Source: Ramazzottius varieornatus (Eukaryota; Tardigrada; Eutardigrada; Parachela; Ramazzottiidae). Taken from it: DNA of 64,000 nucleotides. The position numbers and the translations under genes were made by a program. Each line of letters starts with the position of its first letter. Position 1 is the first letter of the stretch. This document shows, piece after piece, positions 23,731-35,170 of the stretch. Under the pieces are notes generated by a model. The model worked only from the letters and a program-made list of their open reading frames with translations. It searched no databases and had not been told where the DNA came from. The DNA lies in contig BDGG01000001.1 of NCBI GenBank assembly GCA_001949185.1, forward strand, positions 4,394,629-4,458,628, in the 5' to 3' direction.

Positions 23731-26700
23731 CCTTCACTGCTGTCTTCTTCTGTCCAAGGTTGAAGTTTCGGCGATCCTTCTACTTTCCATCCATTTCCTC
23801 TGTGAGAAATGTTCTGCCAAGGACTGACAAGGACAAGTGGACATGACGGTGGTGCGGGTTCGTCCTATTCCCCCTTCCAGCTCTCTCACCATGAACCCTC
23901 TCGACCAGTTGCTGTCAACTTAGGAAGGAGCATTCATCTGTGTTCAATCATCTTCCATTACAGTCTGCAACAATAATAATGAAAAAAGTACAAAAAGACA
24001 GTCGGTCGGTCGGGGTTGCTATTTGACTGTCTGTTGCTGGTAGAGAGGAAGACGAGCAATATTAAAGTAGCAATCGAGCGTCGTGTCTTCGATCTGCTAA
24101 AGCTTAATATCCAGATGCGCTACAGGACAGCTTTTCAGATGAGAGAATGAGTAAATATTGGTACTTGGCCCACGGAAAAGGAAGGCACTGCCCTGCACTA
24201 CAACATACACAAGCACAAGAACTGTCCTTCTTTCCTTCCCCCACCGTAGTACCAAATAAATCAATTCACCAATACAGTTACGTTACACAACGTGTCTCTC
24301 TACTCAGCTCCCTCCACTACGATCATGAAGGTTTCTGCAAGCTTTAACAACCAGCCGTAAATTTAACCACACGCAGCAACAGCAGCAGTGTACGACTGAA
24401 TAACGATGCCGGTTGGTTCTTCCTCGCAGTCGCTGAATGGCTCGTCAGAGCATCTCAGTAACCCGATCAAACACACCCAAGGAAGTAGGGTGAAGTACGC
24501 GGGTGTGCGCGCAAGCAGGAAAAAGCCACCCGAATATATATTCTGGCGGAGGATAAAGAGGAGGACAACAGCTGCGCCCAGCTTTTCACTTCCTTCTCCT
24601 CTTCGCATTGCTGAAAAATTCCCCTAACCAATACCCTCCTGCATTCAACATTTATAAATACAAGCACTCAAAAGTAGTTTGCACATAATGCACATGCCTA
24701 ATGTCTTGCCACTTAGCTCGCCGGCAAAGTTCGATAATGGAATTAGGATGCACGAGAGCCAACCCTACCCAAAGACTAATTATTCCACCCGTCCCTCCAA
24801 AAACTTGCGTCACGTTCGCTTACGTTCAAATTAACGTTCTTCAAACGCATTGATCCACCTAAAACTCAAAAATATTCAGCTTACGCAGATGGAACGGTTC
24901 TTTCTTGCCCGGCTTCCCAGTTGAGCTCGCAGACTGTATAAATCCCGATGAAATGACGCACCGGTTGGAAAGACACTACCCCCGGTCCCCGTTCGACTGG
25001 CACAATTAATGAAAAGGTCCTTCTGGACTAGGTTCCCCGTTAAGCTTGCGCTTTACAAACCAACACAGAAGAACAGAGAAAAGCACGTGCTCCCACTGAC
25101 ATTCCATACATCAACACATGGTTCGATCGAGGGGAATAAGGATGTATATCTGGAATAGGTATCAATCATCACAATCAAAGAGACAACTAGTGTCAGTTAC
25201 GCTTTAAAGCTTGCCTGCTGGCGCTGCTACAGTCAGTGGCGTTTAAGGAAGAAAGCCAAACAAAGAAGACATCACTTCCGTACGAATCGGGTTCTAAAGT
25301 GGGTCTATAGTCTGACATGACAGCTAGGCCGCCACTGTAATCCTTCCTTCTCGTGATGGCAAGAGCAAAACGACTTCACTCAGTCCCACATGCCACATTT
25401 ATCCAGCCTGCGTGGATAGAGAAGGAAAGACTGGCCGGCATAGTATAGTGGATGCTTAATGAGGCGCAACAAACTCCTTCATCCTTTTCGCTTCTTTTGA
25501 CAACCATAAAGGCATAAGTAGCTGCACTTGCTCTTCCCCTCGTTCCTCCGCCGAACTCCCTTCCCTCTTCGTCCGTACTTCACGAGCACTTCCCGAAGAC
25601 CCAACGTTGCCCAACGAGCCTTTGCATTCGTCGTTTAGATTGATTTCATTACAAGAGAGGTTGATACGGAACTCGAGCAGCGCAAGAAATCCGAGTAGCG
25701 TAAGACTTTGGCCCCTCCCATTCTTTACTCTAATCGGCTGAGGTTGAGACCCGCTACGCGATCCAGCCGATTAGCGTAACTTCTCCGGAAGGTTTTGCAA
25801 AACCTCCATCAATTTTCGTAATTAATGACTTTTTGGTAAGATGCGATGTCAAATCACACGAAGTTTCCAGTTCTGATACAGCAACGGAAAAAGTGATGTT
25901 CAGTTCCGACTGCTTAAAGCCCAAGTGAATCTTGATACGACAAGCATCAGTTAAAGGCAAAGTAAAATCTAGAAAGTGGCAAAAACCACAGTTAGAGACA
26001 CAGTTCGTATTGTGGCAAAAGTCACAGTTGAAGTTGCAGTCTCATCAAATTTTCGAAAGACACAGTTACACCCACAGTCAAACCGAGATTTTCGTTGTTT
26101 TCTAGGTTGACACAGTTAAGCGTGCAGTCGTTGCTATAGTTTGACGAATAATTAATAATCGACGTTAAACCCTGAAAGATTCAGTTAGAAGGGCAGTTAG
26201 CACCTCGGTGGGACGTCTTGAAAGCAAATCGGAGGTTTTGAAAAACTTTCGGGAAGAAATACCCACAAAAAAGCTTAGTTGGAACGTTACTCGGATTTCT
26301 TTCGCACTCGAGTAACGGCCCATATGCCTTACACGGGAATAAAGCACCGAGCACATTAGTGGGTTCAGTCGGTTCGGCTCCGCCCACGTGCTCCATTTCA
26401 ATTGGCTCATTTCTACGCTAATCCGATTTCTTGCTCTGCTCGAGCGCCGTATCAACCTCTGGACCGAGTCTTGCCTACCACCGCCACATAAATCCCCACA
26501 CAATAAGCATCCACTCAGCGAACCACCGGGCCAAACAAGCTGCCAAAATTACCGCGCTTCAAAGTAATGCCATTTCATCATGCTCAATGCTTCGTAGGCT
26601 CGTAATTCCGTCCGACATGCTGATACAAAGTACCCGTCGTTAAACCTTTCCGCGGTTGTCGCTGGGCAAAAAGAAGTCATTAAAGAGATCCCTGGTGAAA

Positions 26701-29700
26701 GCCATAACACTTTCTCGGCCTTAGAGTGTCCTTCCGGTGTTGTCTGTCCGACTACCCGCGGGAAAAAGTAATTTGGCGCTTAATGAGCTTTTTATCCGGC
26801 AAGCGACAGTAAAAACCCTCGTGCAGTTACGTCATTCACCCACCGAGCCCGCTACAACCCCGCAGCTGGTAACCATAAACCCGTTCAAAATCAGAATGAT
26901 GCAACAGTTTCTTGCCATTGTAAAAACCAACTGAAATTTTCTCGTCGTGAATTTTAGCCAAAACTGTAATACTAACTTTTCGAATATTTTTCTTTATCGA
27001 GACTACATAGCCAATCTTGCGCTAGGTCGAATTGGGTTCCTCACTTACGGGACGAGTACTGTATTCCCAGAAAATATATTTGTACTGTTGTACAGATGCT
27101 TCCCCGTGAACAGCAAAAGAACTTCACTATATCCACAGCGACCTGAGTAATTCCCCCAGCATCGAAAGTTGCATGTCGTTGGGCGAGCCCGGCGAGGAGC
27201 GATTCTACTGTCATCCACAAAAAGCGCAAGCTCTGACGCCAGGCCGTAGCGCGTGTTACATCTGCTCGCTCAAGGAAAAGCAAGATAAAGCCGGGCGAGT
27301 AACCCAGTAATCACCCCTGCCATGTAATTATTGATTTGCCTGCTATTCAAATCTTCAAAGGAGACTCAAACAGTCAAACCTTTCTGTCTCTTCTCGCTTC
27401 TTTTCCGTTTGGAAATTACATCTTAGCGGTAACTGTGACGCATGGAGCCATGCTGCGTTCGACTTGTCCTGACACCCATCGCCGAGCTAGACTCTTCCTC
27501 GGAGCGAGCGGAGACCCTGGTCGCCAATCGACTCGCTGGTATGCTCTTGTACACACACTTGCAAAGCGGATTATCCAAGAGACTCATCCGATCGACTGAC
27601 GAGAGCTTGTCTCGTGAACGCCTTACAAGCATATCATATCATTTGCCCTCTTGCTTCGTGGAAGAAACAGTCAACTTTCCCAATTGACGCTAAAGAATTC
27701 ACTTATCACTCCAACTGCCCCCTGTCGCACGCCTTCTCTTCTCTTCGAACCTGACTCAACCACCCTTCTGACAACAACAAGAACGTTAAAGCAAGATTAT
27801 TTAGGGAAATTTCAAAGAATTTTGAAAAAGCTTGCCGATTGAAAGTATGCCAGCGTATTAACCGTGAAAATTTCCCTTCAGTGAGGAAAGCTATCTGAAG
27901 TTCGGGGAGAAAATAAGAACATCTAGATAAAAGTCAGTGACGGTTCGTGCACTAAAGAAGAGCAACTTGATGACAGCAGCATATGGCGCTACCGTTAGCG
28001 CTGCATCTTTCTCGTCTTTCAGCGAGCTTCTGCTTGTGAAGGACACGGCAAGATGTCACCGGAAATGATACCATATCTCTTCGTATCAGGTTCTTTTTGT
28101 AGCGTTTTGTCAAAGGCCATTACAATCCTAGTCTAGCTGAGAAATGCTGTCTACAGCGCACTAGACAATGCCCCGCGGTCCTGCACTAAATCTACACGAC
28201 TGTGAAAAAATTCAGCCAACAAAACCATACTGTATATGCACCTTCAGGCTCGTTTACCACCCCTAGCCTACACAAATCTAAGTTCGTTCAGGGCTTCGCA
28301 TCAGATGCATTCTAGAAAGACCCCGTCGCACCGCCACCCAAGGTCCTTCTCCAGGAACCGAGATGATCCTATCCGGACTCTGAAGCATTACAAAGGAGCG
28401 GTATCATAATGGGAAACGGGTCTTCAGATGTCACGAAGGTGCTTGCCTTAGATTCATCATTTGATCTAATGAACGGCACGAGGAAAAAAACCTTTAAGGG
28501 AGAAAGACAGGAGAGATAAGTTCATGATTTCGAGTAATTTTGGCTGATATATCTCCTCGTCGATCGCAACGGAAAAAAAGTACTATGCAGTTGCAGCTTA
28601 ATCCCTAGGGAGTCGTGCTAGGGAGACTGTTGGGAAACGCAGCGTAGGCTATCAGAAAAGTGCGCACCAAGCAATATCGAACAACTTGCTCACACAAGAC
28701 TTCTCTACATCGGAAGCTGTCGAATTTTCTATATCAAGTGAACTCGGACTTCGCAACATTAGAAAACGACCTGTTCGTTACAAACTCGGCGCTACGTCTT
28801 CGAAAGCCACGCCAGCACCAACCATCACAACCGGACAAACCGACTATTCTCAAAACCAACTTTTCCTCGACCGTATCGCGGAGAGAAAGCTTACCTGAAA
28901 AGTTCATTGAATCTGACAGCGCGTATAGGCTTTTTATGGAGGTGAATATGACGACGAGAGCGGCGAGACGGTCCAGAGCCCGCCGAGGCTGTGATTTTGT
29001 CCAAGAGAGTGAAGCAAGACCATCTACATTCAACCGAAACAAAAAATGTACCTTCGTCAATTCGTACTGTTATATCTGGCGTACCTGCTCAAAAGTTGAA
29101 GAGCCGTCACTTCGCCTAGCCTGTGTCAGCTTCCTAAACATGAAACATACGTCAAACTCAAAAGGTTTGTCCCGTCAAGAGGGTGGCATTAATGTCACCG
29201 CAGCCGACCAGCGCTGAACATGAAAAGAACTACAGTAGGCCTGAATCCCCTGATTACGATGACAGACAGATTATCGCTTAGTCCAGAAACAGCAGACAGG
29301 TAATCACCAACCTAATCAGCACATTCTTCAGTGCAGTCCGACCCCGAAGGTTCGTCGACAGGACAGCACCAGTATTCGCTTGCGAAGCATACAGTAATCC
29401 CGTTCTTGCTTCCGGTTACAGTGTCACGAAATTTACCCGCCCTGCAACGAAACGTCACTGTACACAAGATTAGGCATAAGGCTATTTGTTCAAGCGGGGG
29501 AGTCTTGTACAGGTTTACACATATAAAATTGAGACGCTTTGGTCAAACATATCAAGAGGTACAACGTTTGGTGGAAATTCTTATTACACAAGTCAGAATT
29601 CTCATCCTTTGTTCACCTGTCAAAGAATAACAGACACGATCCGGACAGCAATTGCAACATATACCTTCCTCCTTCTCATAGCTCCTTCGCCTATGATTAT

Positions 29701-29973
29701 CAAAGCAAGCTGGATATCCCATAAGGGAGTCGTTTGGGATGCTTGTTCCATCGAAGTGATCTAGACTGCATGATGATGGTAAAGCGCTGCAACTTGGAAG
29801 ACAGAGCACTGCGATGCCGGAGCTCAACAACCAGCAGTTCAAGTTCCGATAAAGGAATCCCGCAGAGCTGCAGTGCAGGACTACGGCGGCATCGGGATTT
29901 GAGAGTATGCGTAGTGTCCGAAAAGGGATACGGGGAGTGGGACTGTGGGAGCGAAGCAACTAACAAGATACGA
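23731..29973. other. Six-kb stretch without recognisable gene
   Basis: Upstream of DGK. Many short open frames on both strands, the longest being 28660-29217 (plus, no ATG) and 29552-29959 (minus), none with a domain or splice-consistent neighbours. About 25988-26130 carries a cluster of spaced CACAGTT motifs. The region is probably DGK upstream or 5' UTR sequence, regulatory DNA or old repeats. Confidence 0.35.
25988..26125. repeat. Cluster of CACAGTT motifs
   Basis: CACAGTTA/CACAGTTC/CACAGTTG and relatives (CAGTTAGAG, CACAGTCA) recur irregularly about seven times in some 140 bp. This is a degenerate short-motif cluster rather than a clean tandem repeat. Confidence 0.4.
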
Positions 29974-30308
29974 GGTAAACGTCACAATTTGGGCGGGCCA
30001 GTTTTTCCGTCATAATTCTGGCGACTCGAAACGTTGATACGTTATTCGCTACGCTGTATTGATTGATCACCGTACGTCGGCTGATACAACTTTAGGCTTT
30101 TTAACATTGCGCATACCCCTCTTCCTCCCACCGCTGACTCCGCAACTCTTTGACATCTTCCGATCTTTCAACCTATCACAAGAGATAGAAGAGAGGATGT
30201 TCTACCCTGGGAAGCAAAACCTAGGCAGTTTGGAGCAGAAACAGCTGAGATACAGACCGCCCAAATTGTGACGGGAAAACTGGCTCGCCCGAATTGTGAC
30301 GTTTACCC
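29974..30308. mobile_element. MITE with about 50-bp inverted repeats
   Basis: Left end GGTAAACGTCACAATTTGGG and onward matches the complement of 30258-30308 for about 50 bp with six or so differences. The internal 230 bp has no ORF of note. It lies about 170 bp outside the pogo-like transposon. Ends and target duplication were not resolved to a superfamily. Confidence 0.7.
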
Positions 30309-30477
30309 CGTAATGAAGATGTCGAGATAATCAACAAATAAAATGGGGAACCGGCGCGAGGGCTGGCGCATGACCTCGCTGACCTGGAGAGGTCGACCTT
30401 GCTTACTCTGTGAAGGGTAAAAAAAACTTGACGACTCGATTCAGCCGGGCGCCCTTAATGTCAAGGGTTTTTGTTTA

Positions 30478-30600
30478 CTTTAAAATTCCGATCATTTCGG
30501 ACAGAATTTAAGTACGTGCGTGCATTTGTACCTTAGGTCGTGGATGTTTTTTACTGTACTACATGTCGATTCTCGTTCAGCTGATCGGGGATTTAAATAC
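30478..30600 (+). repeat. Left terminal inverted repeat of the transposon
   Basis: Matches the complement of 33116-33238. Conserved blocks: GTACGTGCGTGCATTTGTAC and CAGCTGATCGGGG. Confidence 0.88.
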
Positions 30601-31062
30601 GGCGGTGTTTCGCCGTAAAGATGGGCTTCACGAGCTGACGTAAGCCAGTGCGCTTGTAAACTGCTGTCCGCAAAAAGTCTCTGTTTGTATGACTCGTGTG
30701 ATCCAGAATTCCAGATTCCTCGTCCCCACCTGTTGCTCCTACTTAGAGATACTCCAGCCCTAGGAATTTCGCAACCTCAAACAGGCTTATTCTTCAGCAA
30801 GATACTCTCCGCGCTTTCGCAGCTTCCGGGCCATTCCTTGCCATCCCCAGTCGACCTTCTTAATATCTGCATCATGCCTAAGGTGGGGGATGTTACAATT
30901 CTTATTCGGAGGACGAGAAACGTCGGGCAGTTGACCATTATTATGAGGAGAAGGAGAGGAACGGCGTAACGATTAGGGAGTTTGCACATAAACTCCGGAT
31001 TCCGAAGAGCATGTTGTTTGAGTGGATCAACGGGTACAATCTTGTCAAGTTTTCTTGCGTGA

Positions 31063-31107
31063 CAGGCGCACGTCTTCAGTATTATCGGCTGGACGCGTGC
31101 GCCACTT
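31063..31107 (-). repeat. Intronic palindromic repeat, copy 4
   Basis: Arms CAGGCGCACGT and CGCGTGCGCCACTT. It lies in the first transposase intron, between the HTH and CENP-B-type exons. Confidence 0.75.
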
Positions 31108-31504
31108 GAAAAAGGATCTTGCCGGGTTTGCTTTCGCGTGTGTTGCACGTCTTAGTGCTAGGGAGTAACCACAGCGTTCATCTTTTCTGGACCATCTGGT
31201 CCGCCTTCTCTCAAACAGAAGCGTCCCGTCAGATTTCGGGCAATGCAAGACGAAGTGTACCTTTACGTGTTAGATCAAAGATATCTCGGAATCGAAGTAA
31301 GAAACAGCAGTATAAAGGAGAAAGCGTTGGAGATCGTGAAACGTGATCACGGAGAAAACACAGGCTTCAAGGCGTTGGATCACTGGTGCTGTACCTTCAA
31401 GAAGAGATACAGCCTCGTTACCCGAGCCGTAACACATACTGCCCGAAAAACCACGTTCACGGCTGAAGATCTGGTAAATCCTGTATAACCTGCAATGCTT
31501 TCTG

Positions 31505-31550
31505 GAGTGGCGCACACTTCCAGCTAATTACACTGACATACGCGCCGCTT
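31505..31550 (+). repeat. Intronic palindromic repeat, copy 5
   Basis: Arms GAGTGGCGCAC and CGCGCCGCTT, centre CAGCTAATTACACTG. It lies in the second transposase intron (31476-31602). Confidence 0.8.
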
Positions 31551-31940
31551 GAAATAACATTGTACGTTTCGTCTGCCGGCTTTTCAAATGACTTTCGCTT
31601 TTAGGAAATCCATGAGAAGTTCTTCTGTGCAATTGAAGACCACGTCAACATGGCAAACCTTCCCAAATCAAGGGTCCTTAACATGGATCAAACGATGGTC
31701 CGTGTGGTCGCACCGGGAAAGAAAACAATCCCAAAGGAGTAAAAGAGGTGAAAATTTCTTCGTAACGATCGTGATTTTAGTATCTCGAATATTTTCTGGA
31801 GAGAACAATTTTTTTCCCTAGGTATCTGTTTCACATCCCACAGGAGACAAGGAAGGCTTTACTGTGAACCTCACCATCAGGGCAGATGGATTCAAATATC
31901 CCGCTGAAGTTATCTTCAAGACTACGGCGAAGGCTGGAGT

Positions 31941-32037
31941 TAGGGTTGTTAATGGAGGGATAAATCATTTATCCAATCCAAGTTTTATCCGGATAAATCC
32001 GGATACATCCGTTGTGGTTGGATAATTAACATCCCTA
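31941..32037. mobile_element. 97-bp hAT-type MITE nested in transposase exon
   Basis: Ends TAGGGTTGTTAAT and ATTAACATCCCTA are inverted repeats. It is flanked by a perfect 8-bp target duplication GCTGGAGT (31933-31940 and 32038-32045), the hallmark of hAT insertion. The inside is a series of ATCCGGATAAATCC-like palindromes. Insertion plus duplication adds 105 bp, a multiple of three, but brings an in-frame TAA. Removing it rejoins the transposase frame at AKAG-VLSDAY. Confidence 0.88.
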
Positions 32038-32321
32038 GCTGGAGTGTTGAGTGACGCGTACATCGCAAAACTGAATGTTCCTAAGAATATCGTAGTGAGA
32101 AGTGCGCGAAAGGCTTGGTGGAATGGTCGATTCGACGATGACTATGTTGACAAAATTTTCCCACCACCTTATCCTCCAACCGTGATTTTTCGCGACAAGT
32201 TCTCCGTGCATGTGAGAGGCGAGAGTTTTGACGCCATGGAACAACGCAATGTTCAACAGATTGTTATTCCTCCAGGTCAGGTCTGCTCGAAATAAGTTAA
32301 AAGAGCCAGTTCGTTTTTCAT

Positions 32322-32368
32322 AAGTGGCGCAAACGTCCAGCTAGTGACAGTGGAAGCGTGCGCCACTT
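32322..32368 (+). repeat. Intronic palindromic repeat, copy 6
   Basis: Arms AAGTGGCGCAA and GCGTGCGCCACTT, centre CCAGCTAGTGACAGTG. It lies in transposase intron about 32276-32479. Confidence 0.8.
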
Positions 32369-32404
32369 GCGAACAGCAATCAAACGCGAGTAGAGCGATT
32401 TCCT

Positions 32405-32451
32405 AAGTGGCGCACACTTTGAGCTAATAACACTGAGAACGTGCGCCGCTT
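32405..32451 (+). repeat. Intronic palindromic repeat, copy 7
   Basis: Arms AAGTGGCGCAC and GTGCGCCGCTT, centre GAGCTAATAACACTG. It is in the same intron as copy 6, 36 bp further on, in the same orientation. Confidence 0.8.
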
Positions 32452-33115
32452 TTGCTCGTCCCGAATATGCGTGTTTCAGGCATGACTGGGAAATACCAAC
32501 CGCTCGACGTGAGCGTTAACGGGATTTTCAAACAATTCTTGAAAGAAGAATACAGACGTTGGAGGCGAGAAAAAATTAGCTTCACCGCAGCAGGCTATAT
32601 CAAGAAACCTGGGAAAAACGAGTTCATACAGATGGCGTCCTCAGCTTGGAAGAAAGTGGATGTGGAAGTTGTCAAAAAATCCTTTTACGCAGCAGAGCTC
32701 CTTCGGAAAAGCGATGTTTTGCCAGAGTTCAACGAGATAACCTGGCTGTGGTTTCCCACTACCTGCGAGAGGAACCGTTGTGAGCTGACAACGGATGTCA
32801 AGTGCCTTGCTGACCGATCGCCTCGGTATGACCAGACAGCCAGCGTTTCCGGAAATAAGAGCTGCAAAAGATCCAAATTCCCTTCGGTTTGTGTAGGTGA
32901 GACGGTGGAAGAAGATTCCAATGAGCTGGAATTAAGCTTGGTAAAAGACTCCTCTTTTTTCGAAGAAGAGACCAACGATTCAGACACTGATATGGAGGCC
33001 GAGGAAGAAGAAGACGAGGATAACTGAGTTGTCGATTTTGGTGTGTTATCGAGTCATGTGAACAGTAAAGAGACTTTCTACGTCAGCCATCAGTTTGCTT
33101 GTGGTGCATCCTGCT

Positions 33116-33238
33116 GTAGGGTATAAACCCCCGATCAGCTGATCGAAGATCCATACGTACAGTAAAACATATCTACGACCTAGGGTACAAATGCACGCAC
33201 GTACTTAAATTCTGCCCGAAATGATCGGAATTTTAAAG
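33116..33238 (-). repeat. Right terminal inverted repeat of the transposon
   Basis: Complement of the left repeat 30478-30600. It ends GGAATTTTAAAG, followed by the TA target duplication. Confidence 0.88.
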
Positions 33239-33389
33239 TAACCGCTCGCAACTGTTGCCGCATTGTTGCGTTTCTTGATTCTCTTTGTCAGTCTTCTCCT
33301 TGCACCTCAGCACCTCCTGATTCTCCTCGAATAAACAGTCTAGCCTCTCCCGATACGTAGATCAAAGGCTTTGAAGTCTTTGCAGGTGA

Positions 33390-34822
33390 TGGTGATGAAT
33401 TCCATGGACGTTGCGGGACAGGATATCAACGATGAGATGCCGGCGGGCAAGCGTCATTGCGCAGAGATTCACAACTTGCCAGATTCTACAGCCCGAAATT
33501 CTCCGAGCCCGTCCGATTCACGAAACGTGGACGTGTGTCCGCGGAGCATAAAGAGGTCTTCTGGAAGGTGGAGTTCTACTCGCAACATGATGTGGAGACT
33601 GGAGAAGGTTCTGCAAACGAAGCAATGGCAGGTGGGATCAACATGGGACAGCCGAGAATTTTGACATTGAGTTTTGTAATCATGATAGCGTGATACCAGT
33701 CGTAAAGTGCAAAACAAAAGTGTGATTCATACATTCCGTTTCTAGTATCTGGACAAGAATTGCATACGTTTGAGAAGAAGCGAAGAACATGAAGTCGTGC
33801 GATAGACTGCATAACATTGGCGTCCATCACGGAGGCCTTCAGTGGACATTTAATCGTATATGGACTTGTCTCGACGTCCACGTTTGCGAAGGTGGGTTTA
33901 ATCTGCATGAAGATCGCGGCTTCTTCTAAAGTATCACCCTTGCTGCATCTATCCAGTACCGTCAGTTATCTCAGAGTGTACAGACAGTGGGAATTGGGAA
34001 GGTCTGCTGGTGATCTTGTGTCAGCGGAAATCGAGGCAGAGTCTGGTTTTCAGGGATCAGCAGCAATGACGCTTGGCCTAACAAGCATTTTTTGGCAACT
34101 TTGGAAAACCTTTGGGAGAAAAGTCAGAAAGCGGGCAGCGCAGCGGCGCGACTGATTTTGAAATGTGTCCCCGATGGCAGACTGGATGCAGAAGATACCT
34201 TCAGACCGTGGGATCCAGATCGTCCGTTCGATCGATTTCCGCGAGAACGGAGTCATTCGGATGAAGTGGTGGTTAGCGGTCTCATCAGTCTCTTGTACCA
34301 CGGAGGACTTAATGTTCAACGGAGAGCCACTTTAGCCACGCTCAGTGAAGATCGTCCTCTATAAAATTAATGCCATTTCTCGTTCTACCGATGTTTCTTA
34401 GCTGTAAAGAGAGATTCAGCAAACCGCGATGAACGATATCGGTGTCACTCCCTTCGCGTCAGCTACCTGCCTGTTGACGTCGTCCGGAGTCTGACTTCGG
34501 AAGACCGCCGAGCAAGCCTCTTTCGCGAACTGGATAAATGCCGTCCGTTCTGGCCGTTCCCTCCTGAACAGCTGGAATGGCTCAAGTCTGCTTTGAGTGC
34601 CTGCGCGAGAGATCAGGCTGAAGAAAGGAACAGTAGAGAGGATTATTGTCTTTGCCACAGCATCAAGAGATTCCAGGAGAAGAACAAGTACACCATAAAA
34701 TGGGCTTCCACGGGCGACGGTCTTCGAAAAGTTCCAGCTCTCATGGCACGATTGTTTCTTGCTGGCCATGTTGCTCGCACGTTCAACCTTGTTCAAAGTA
34801 CCTCCGCCTCGCGTGAAGATTA
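33390..34822 (+). CDS. Unrecognised multi-exon gene
   Basis: Protein-like segments run on the plus strand: 33460-33640 (RFYSPKFSEPVRFTKRG, VFWKVEFYSQHDVETGEG), 33790-33890 (GLQWTFNRIWTCLDVHVCEG), 34090-34363 (FRPWDPDRPFDRFPRERSHS, GLISLLYHGGLNVQRRATLA) and 34440-34822 (FRELDKCRPFWPFPPEQLEWLKSAL, IKRFQEKNKYTIKWASTGDG). Splice sites joining these were not fully worked out and one internal part changes frame. It starts within 200 bp of the transposon right end. No domain recognised; it could be lineage-specific or a divergent known gene. Confidence 0.4.
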
Positions 34823-35170
34823 ACAAAAAAAGGCTTCAATTTTCATCAGTACAAGTACGCGTGAATGATTCGAATCGCCGAAAGGTGTAAGTATATATGG
34901 AACTGAAATTCAGTTATCTCACATCGTCTAAATGATCGAAAACAGCAAACGATTTTTATACCGGAGAACATCTCTGATTAATTAGAATATGTAAATTGTA
35001 CGTAAGAGCAAACCGATTTGGCAAGTGTCAGATGTTGTCTGTCATTTACGATGGTGGGGATGGACTTGATGGCGATGGTCGGCGGAAGCATGATTCAGGT
35101 AAAACAGCTGCTCTGCTCTCCACTTCGTCCCAAGCTTGGGCAATCTTACGAATAAAGCCTCTGGTCATCA
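34823..35170. other. Intergenic between convergent genes
   Basis: 3' ends of the unrecognised plus-strand gene and SNX8 face each other here. AT-rich, with no coding signal. Confidence 0.4.

Larger units (their letters stand above)
30890..33027 (+). pseudogene. Pogo/Jerky-type transposase, broken
   Basis: Exon 1 (about 30890-31041) encodes an N-terminal helix-turn-helix (EDEKRRAVDHYYEE, REFAHKLRIPKS). Exon 2 (about 31175-31475) is the CENP-B-type DNA-binding domain (VRFRAMQDEVYLYVLDQR, FKALDHWCCTFKKRYSL). The DDE nuclease follows: NMDQT in 31603-31740, TVNLTIRADGF at 31858, FRDKFSVHV near 32190 and QPLDVSVN near 32490; the last exon (32480-33027) ends in a long Asp/Glu tail. Two lesions: near 31725-31737 a one-base shift separates NMDQT from the KGVKEV block, and the nested MITE at 31941-32037 adds an in-frame TAA. 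The ATG at 30872 is out of frame with the HTH; the real start is unclear. This copy should not make full transposase. Confidence 0.8.
30478..33238 (+). mobile_element. Complete pogo/Tigger-like DNA transposon
   Basis: A 2761-bp element flanked by TA on both sides (30476-30477, 33239-33240). Inverted repeats of about 120 bp begin CTTTAAAATTCCGATCATTT and end in its complement; the outer 60 bp differ at only a few positions. TA duplication and long arms fit the Tc1/mariner superfamily, pogo branch. It carries one intron-containing transposase, four copies of the intronic palindrome and a nested 97-bp hAT-type MITE. Confidence 0.88.

Noticed and set aside
28660-29217. 185-codon plus-strand frame in the gene-free stretch
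   Set aside because: Starts with GTG, has no domain or splice partner, and the opposite strand is equally open.
29552-29959. Minus-strand 135-codon frame with several cysteines
   Set aside because: Cysteine spacing fits no known finger, and no adjoining exons were found.
31940-32037. Nested insert as an extra intron
   Set aside because: It has TAGGG ends and an 8-bp duplication instead of GT-AG splice sites.
31505-32451. Palindromes as part of the transposon mobilisation signal
   Set aside because: The same palindromes occur in introns of host genes without any transposon sequence around them, so they are not specific to the pogo element.
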